A DNA stretch of 64,000 bases from Methanococcoides vulcani (lineage in GTDB: Archaea > Halobacteriota > Methanosarcinia > Methanosarcinales > Methanosarcinaceae): contig NZ_FOHQ01000007.1 in NCBI RefSeq assembly GCF_900111645.1, forward strand, positions 1 through 64,000, written 5' to 3'. A program made the translations under genes and the position numbers. The notes beneath the pieces were generated by a model, which saw nothing but the letters and a program-made list of their open reading frames with translations, searched no databases and was not told where the DNA came from. Below, in pieces: positions 63,159 to 64,000 of the stretch; position 1 is the first letter of the stretch, and each line of letters begins with the position of its first letter.

Positions 63159-64000
63159 ATGGAAATAGTCGCAGATGTCGGTGGAAATCCCGGCGTAGAT
63201 TGTCGCGGGTTTTGCAAGTACTGTTACTTTAAGAAAGTAAAAGACGTACCTGCTTTTGGGTGTAAGCATTGTTTCCCTTTTTCAAAGGGATGTGACTATT
63301 GCACACGCGGTGTTAAAGAACTCTACTCCGGCTTCAAACCTGCTCAATATGTAATGGGTGAAGTTTCACAAGCCCTGCATTTTGGTTCAGGGGAAGCTGA
63401 TAAGTTTACCATAAGTGGTGGCGGTGACATCAGTTGTTATCCAGAACTAAAGGAGCTGGTCTCTTTCTTATCACAGTTCAAAAAACCGATACATCTGGGG
63501 TATACCAGTGGCAAAGGATTTACTTCTGAAGATGATGCTGCCTTCTTCATTGAGAACGGTGTTACCGAGGTATCATTTACCGTATTTGCAACAGATCCGG
63601 AAATTCGTGGAAAATATATGAACGATCCCGAGCCGGAAGCATCCCTTGCTGTACTTCGTGATTTCTGTGCACATTGTGAGGTCTATGCTGCAATTGTTAT
63701 CATTCCAGGTGCCAATGACGGTGAAGTTCTTGAGAACACACTTACAGATCTGGAAGCGATGGGTGCCTCAGGTGCGATACTCATGCGCTTTGCTAACTCA
63801 AGGGAAGAAGGCCTGATACTTGAGAATGCCCCTATTATGGACGGTATAGAGTCTCATACTGTTGAAGAGTTCACTCAGATAGTACGTGATGCTGCTAAAA
63901 ATCACAGTTTCAGGGTTACCGGCACACCTCTGGAAGATCCTCTCTTTGGATCCCCGTTCGCGATCAGGTTGCATGAGGATCTGCTCGAAAAGTTGCCTGA
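63159..64000 (+). CDS. mmp10: Mmp10, radical SAM McrA arginine C-methyltransferase (partial)
   Basis: The gene runs off the window end after about 280 codons. The protein starts [20 protein letters not shown] with the methanogenesis marker 10 cysteine cluster (CKYC, CKHC, CDYC), then [20 protein letters not shown] and [22 protein letters not shown]-like sequence ([17 protein letters not shown]). Mmp10 is a cobalamin-dependent radical SAM enzyme that methylates C5 of an arginine in McrA. It is divergent from mcrBDCGA, which encodes its substrate, and depends on the cobalamin made by the cbi genes. ATG 63159 is clear though its ribosome-binding site (AAGG) is weak. Confidence 0.95.
   Translation, partial: MEIVADVGGNPGVDCRGFCKYCYFKKVKDVPAFGCKHCFPFSKGCDYCTRGVKELYSGFKPAQYVMGEVSQALHFGSGEADKFTISGGGDISCYPELKELVSFLSQFKKPIHLGYTSGKGFTSEDDAAFFIENGVTEVSFTVFATDPEIRGKYMNDPEPEASLAVLRDFCAHCEVYAAIVIIPGANDGEVLENTLTDLEAMGASGAILMRFANSREEGLILENAPIMDGIESHTVEEFTQIVRDAAKNHSFRVTGTPLEDPLFGSPFAIRLHEDLLEKLP

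Overview
The window is chromosomal DNA of a methanogenic euryarchaeon of the Methanosarcinaceae, most likely Methanococcoides or a close relative. The evidence is a complete mcrBDCGA operon with mmp10 beside it, mer followed directly by fpoF (the F420H2 dehydrogenase input subunit of cytochrome-containing methylotrophic methanogens), an F420H2 oxidase, archaeal ribosomal protein and RNA polymerase genes, and TATA-box promoters. Genus is inferred from gene content and order; no database was searched.

Layout. 0-0.6 kb: tRNA-Cys, 5S rRNA and a GC-rich structured island that may be an ncRNA. 0.6-5.2 kb: amidohydrolase, UspA, CBS protein, an archaeal riboflavin/F420-branch reductase, and a thioredoxin lipoprotein with CcdA. 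5.3-11.2 kb: anaerobic cobalamin genes cbiT-L-F-G(N)-G(C)-H-C on the minus strand, divergent from cbiP. 11.4-15.3 kb: trpDFEG behind an operator-like promoter. 15.3-19.4 kb: Fap7-type kinase, small proteins, nadM, fpoF, mer. 19.9-29.2 kb: an oxidative-stress and electron-transfer region with two DUF2180 proteins, an AhpD-like protein, a surface-anchored pentaheme cytochrome c, flavodoxin-like and ferredoxin reductase-like flavoproteins, rubrerythrin, AfpA/DmrX, a ferritin-like protein, FprA and FTR, interrupted by DUF429 and inositol-phosphate synthase. 29.3-40.9 kb: serA, then a superoperon of L18e-L13-S9-RpoN-tRNA-Pro-RpoK-S2 running into Memo, the mevalonate-pathway genes mvk-ipk-fni, archaeal RNase J and idsA. 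41-49.4 kb: an AmmeMemoRadiSam-type radical SAM enzyme, two tRNAs, a decayed ISL3-type transposase, a methyltransferase, nicotianamine synthase with an ECF ATPase and a broken cbiQ, an ArsR regulator, and a cell-envelope lipid/glycan group. 49.5-57.5 kb: DUF2209, hflX, a candidate sRNA, PHP esterase, AI-2E permease, a degenerate sensor kinase, and proBA. 57.8-64 kb: mcrBDCGA on the minus strand and, divergent from it, the start of mmp10, whose product methylates an arginine of McrA.

Most notable observations. (1) Several genes (cbiG N part, the multiheme cytochrome, the flavodoxin-like gene, a ferritin-like gene and perhaps nicotianamine synthase) have family N-termini or good Shine-Dalgarno sequences that point to AUA, AUU or AUC, with no usable AUG/GUG/UUG. 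(2) A candidate sRNA at 51385-51463 has its own TATA box exactly placed, a 9-bp terminal stem and two exposed C-rich repeats. (3) A nicotianamine synthase sits directly behind an ECF ATPase with a histidine-rich tail, near an ArsR protein carrying a CVC motif, while the permease gene cbiQ is broken. (4) The PAS kinase at 53.4-54.9 kb has lost both the phospho-accepting His and Asp. (5) The mcr/mmp10 divergent region carries a palindrome and a tandem 10-bp repeat.
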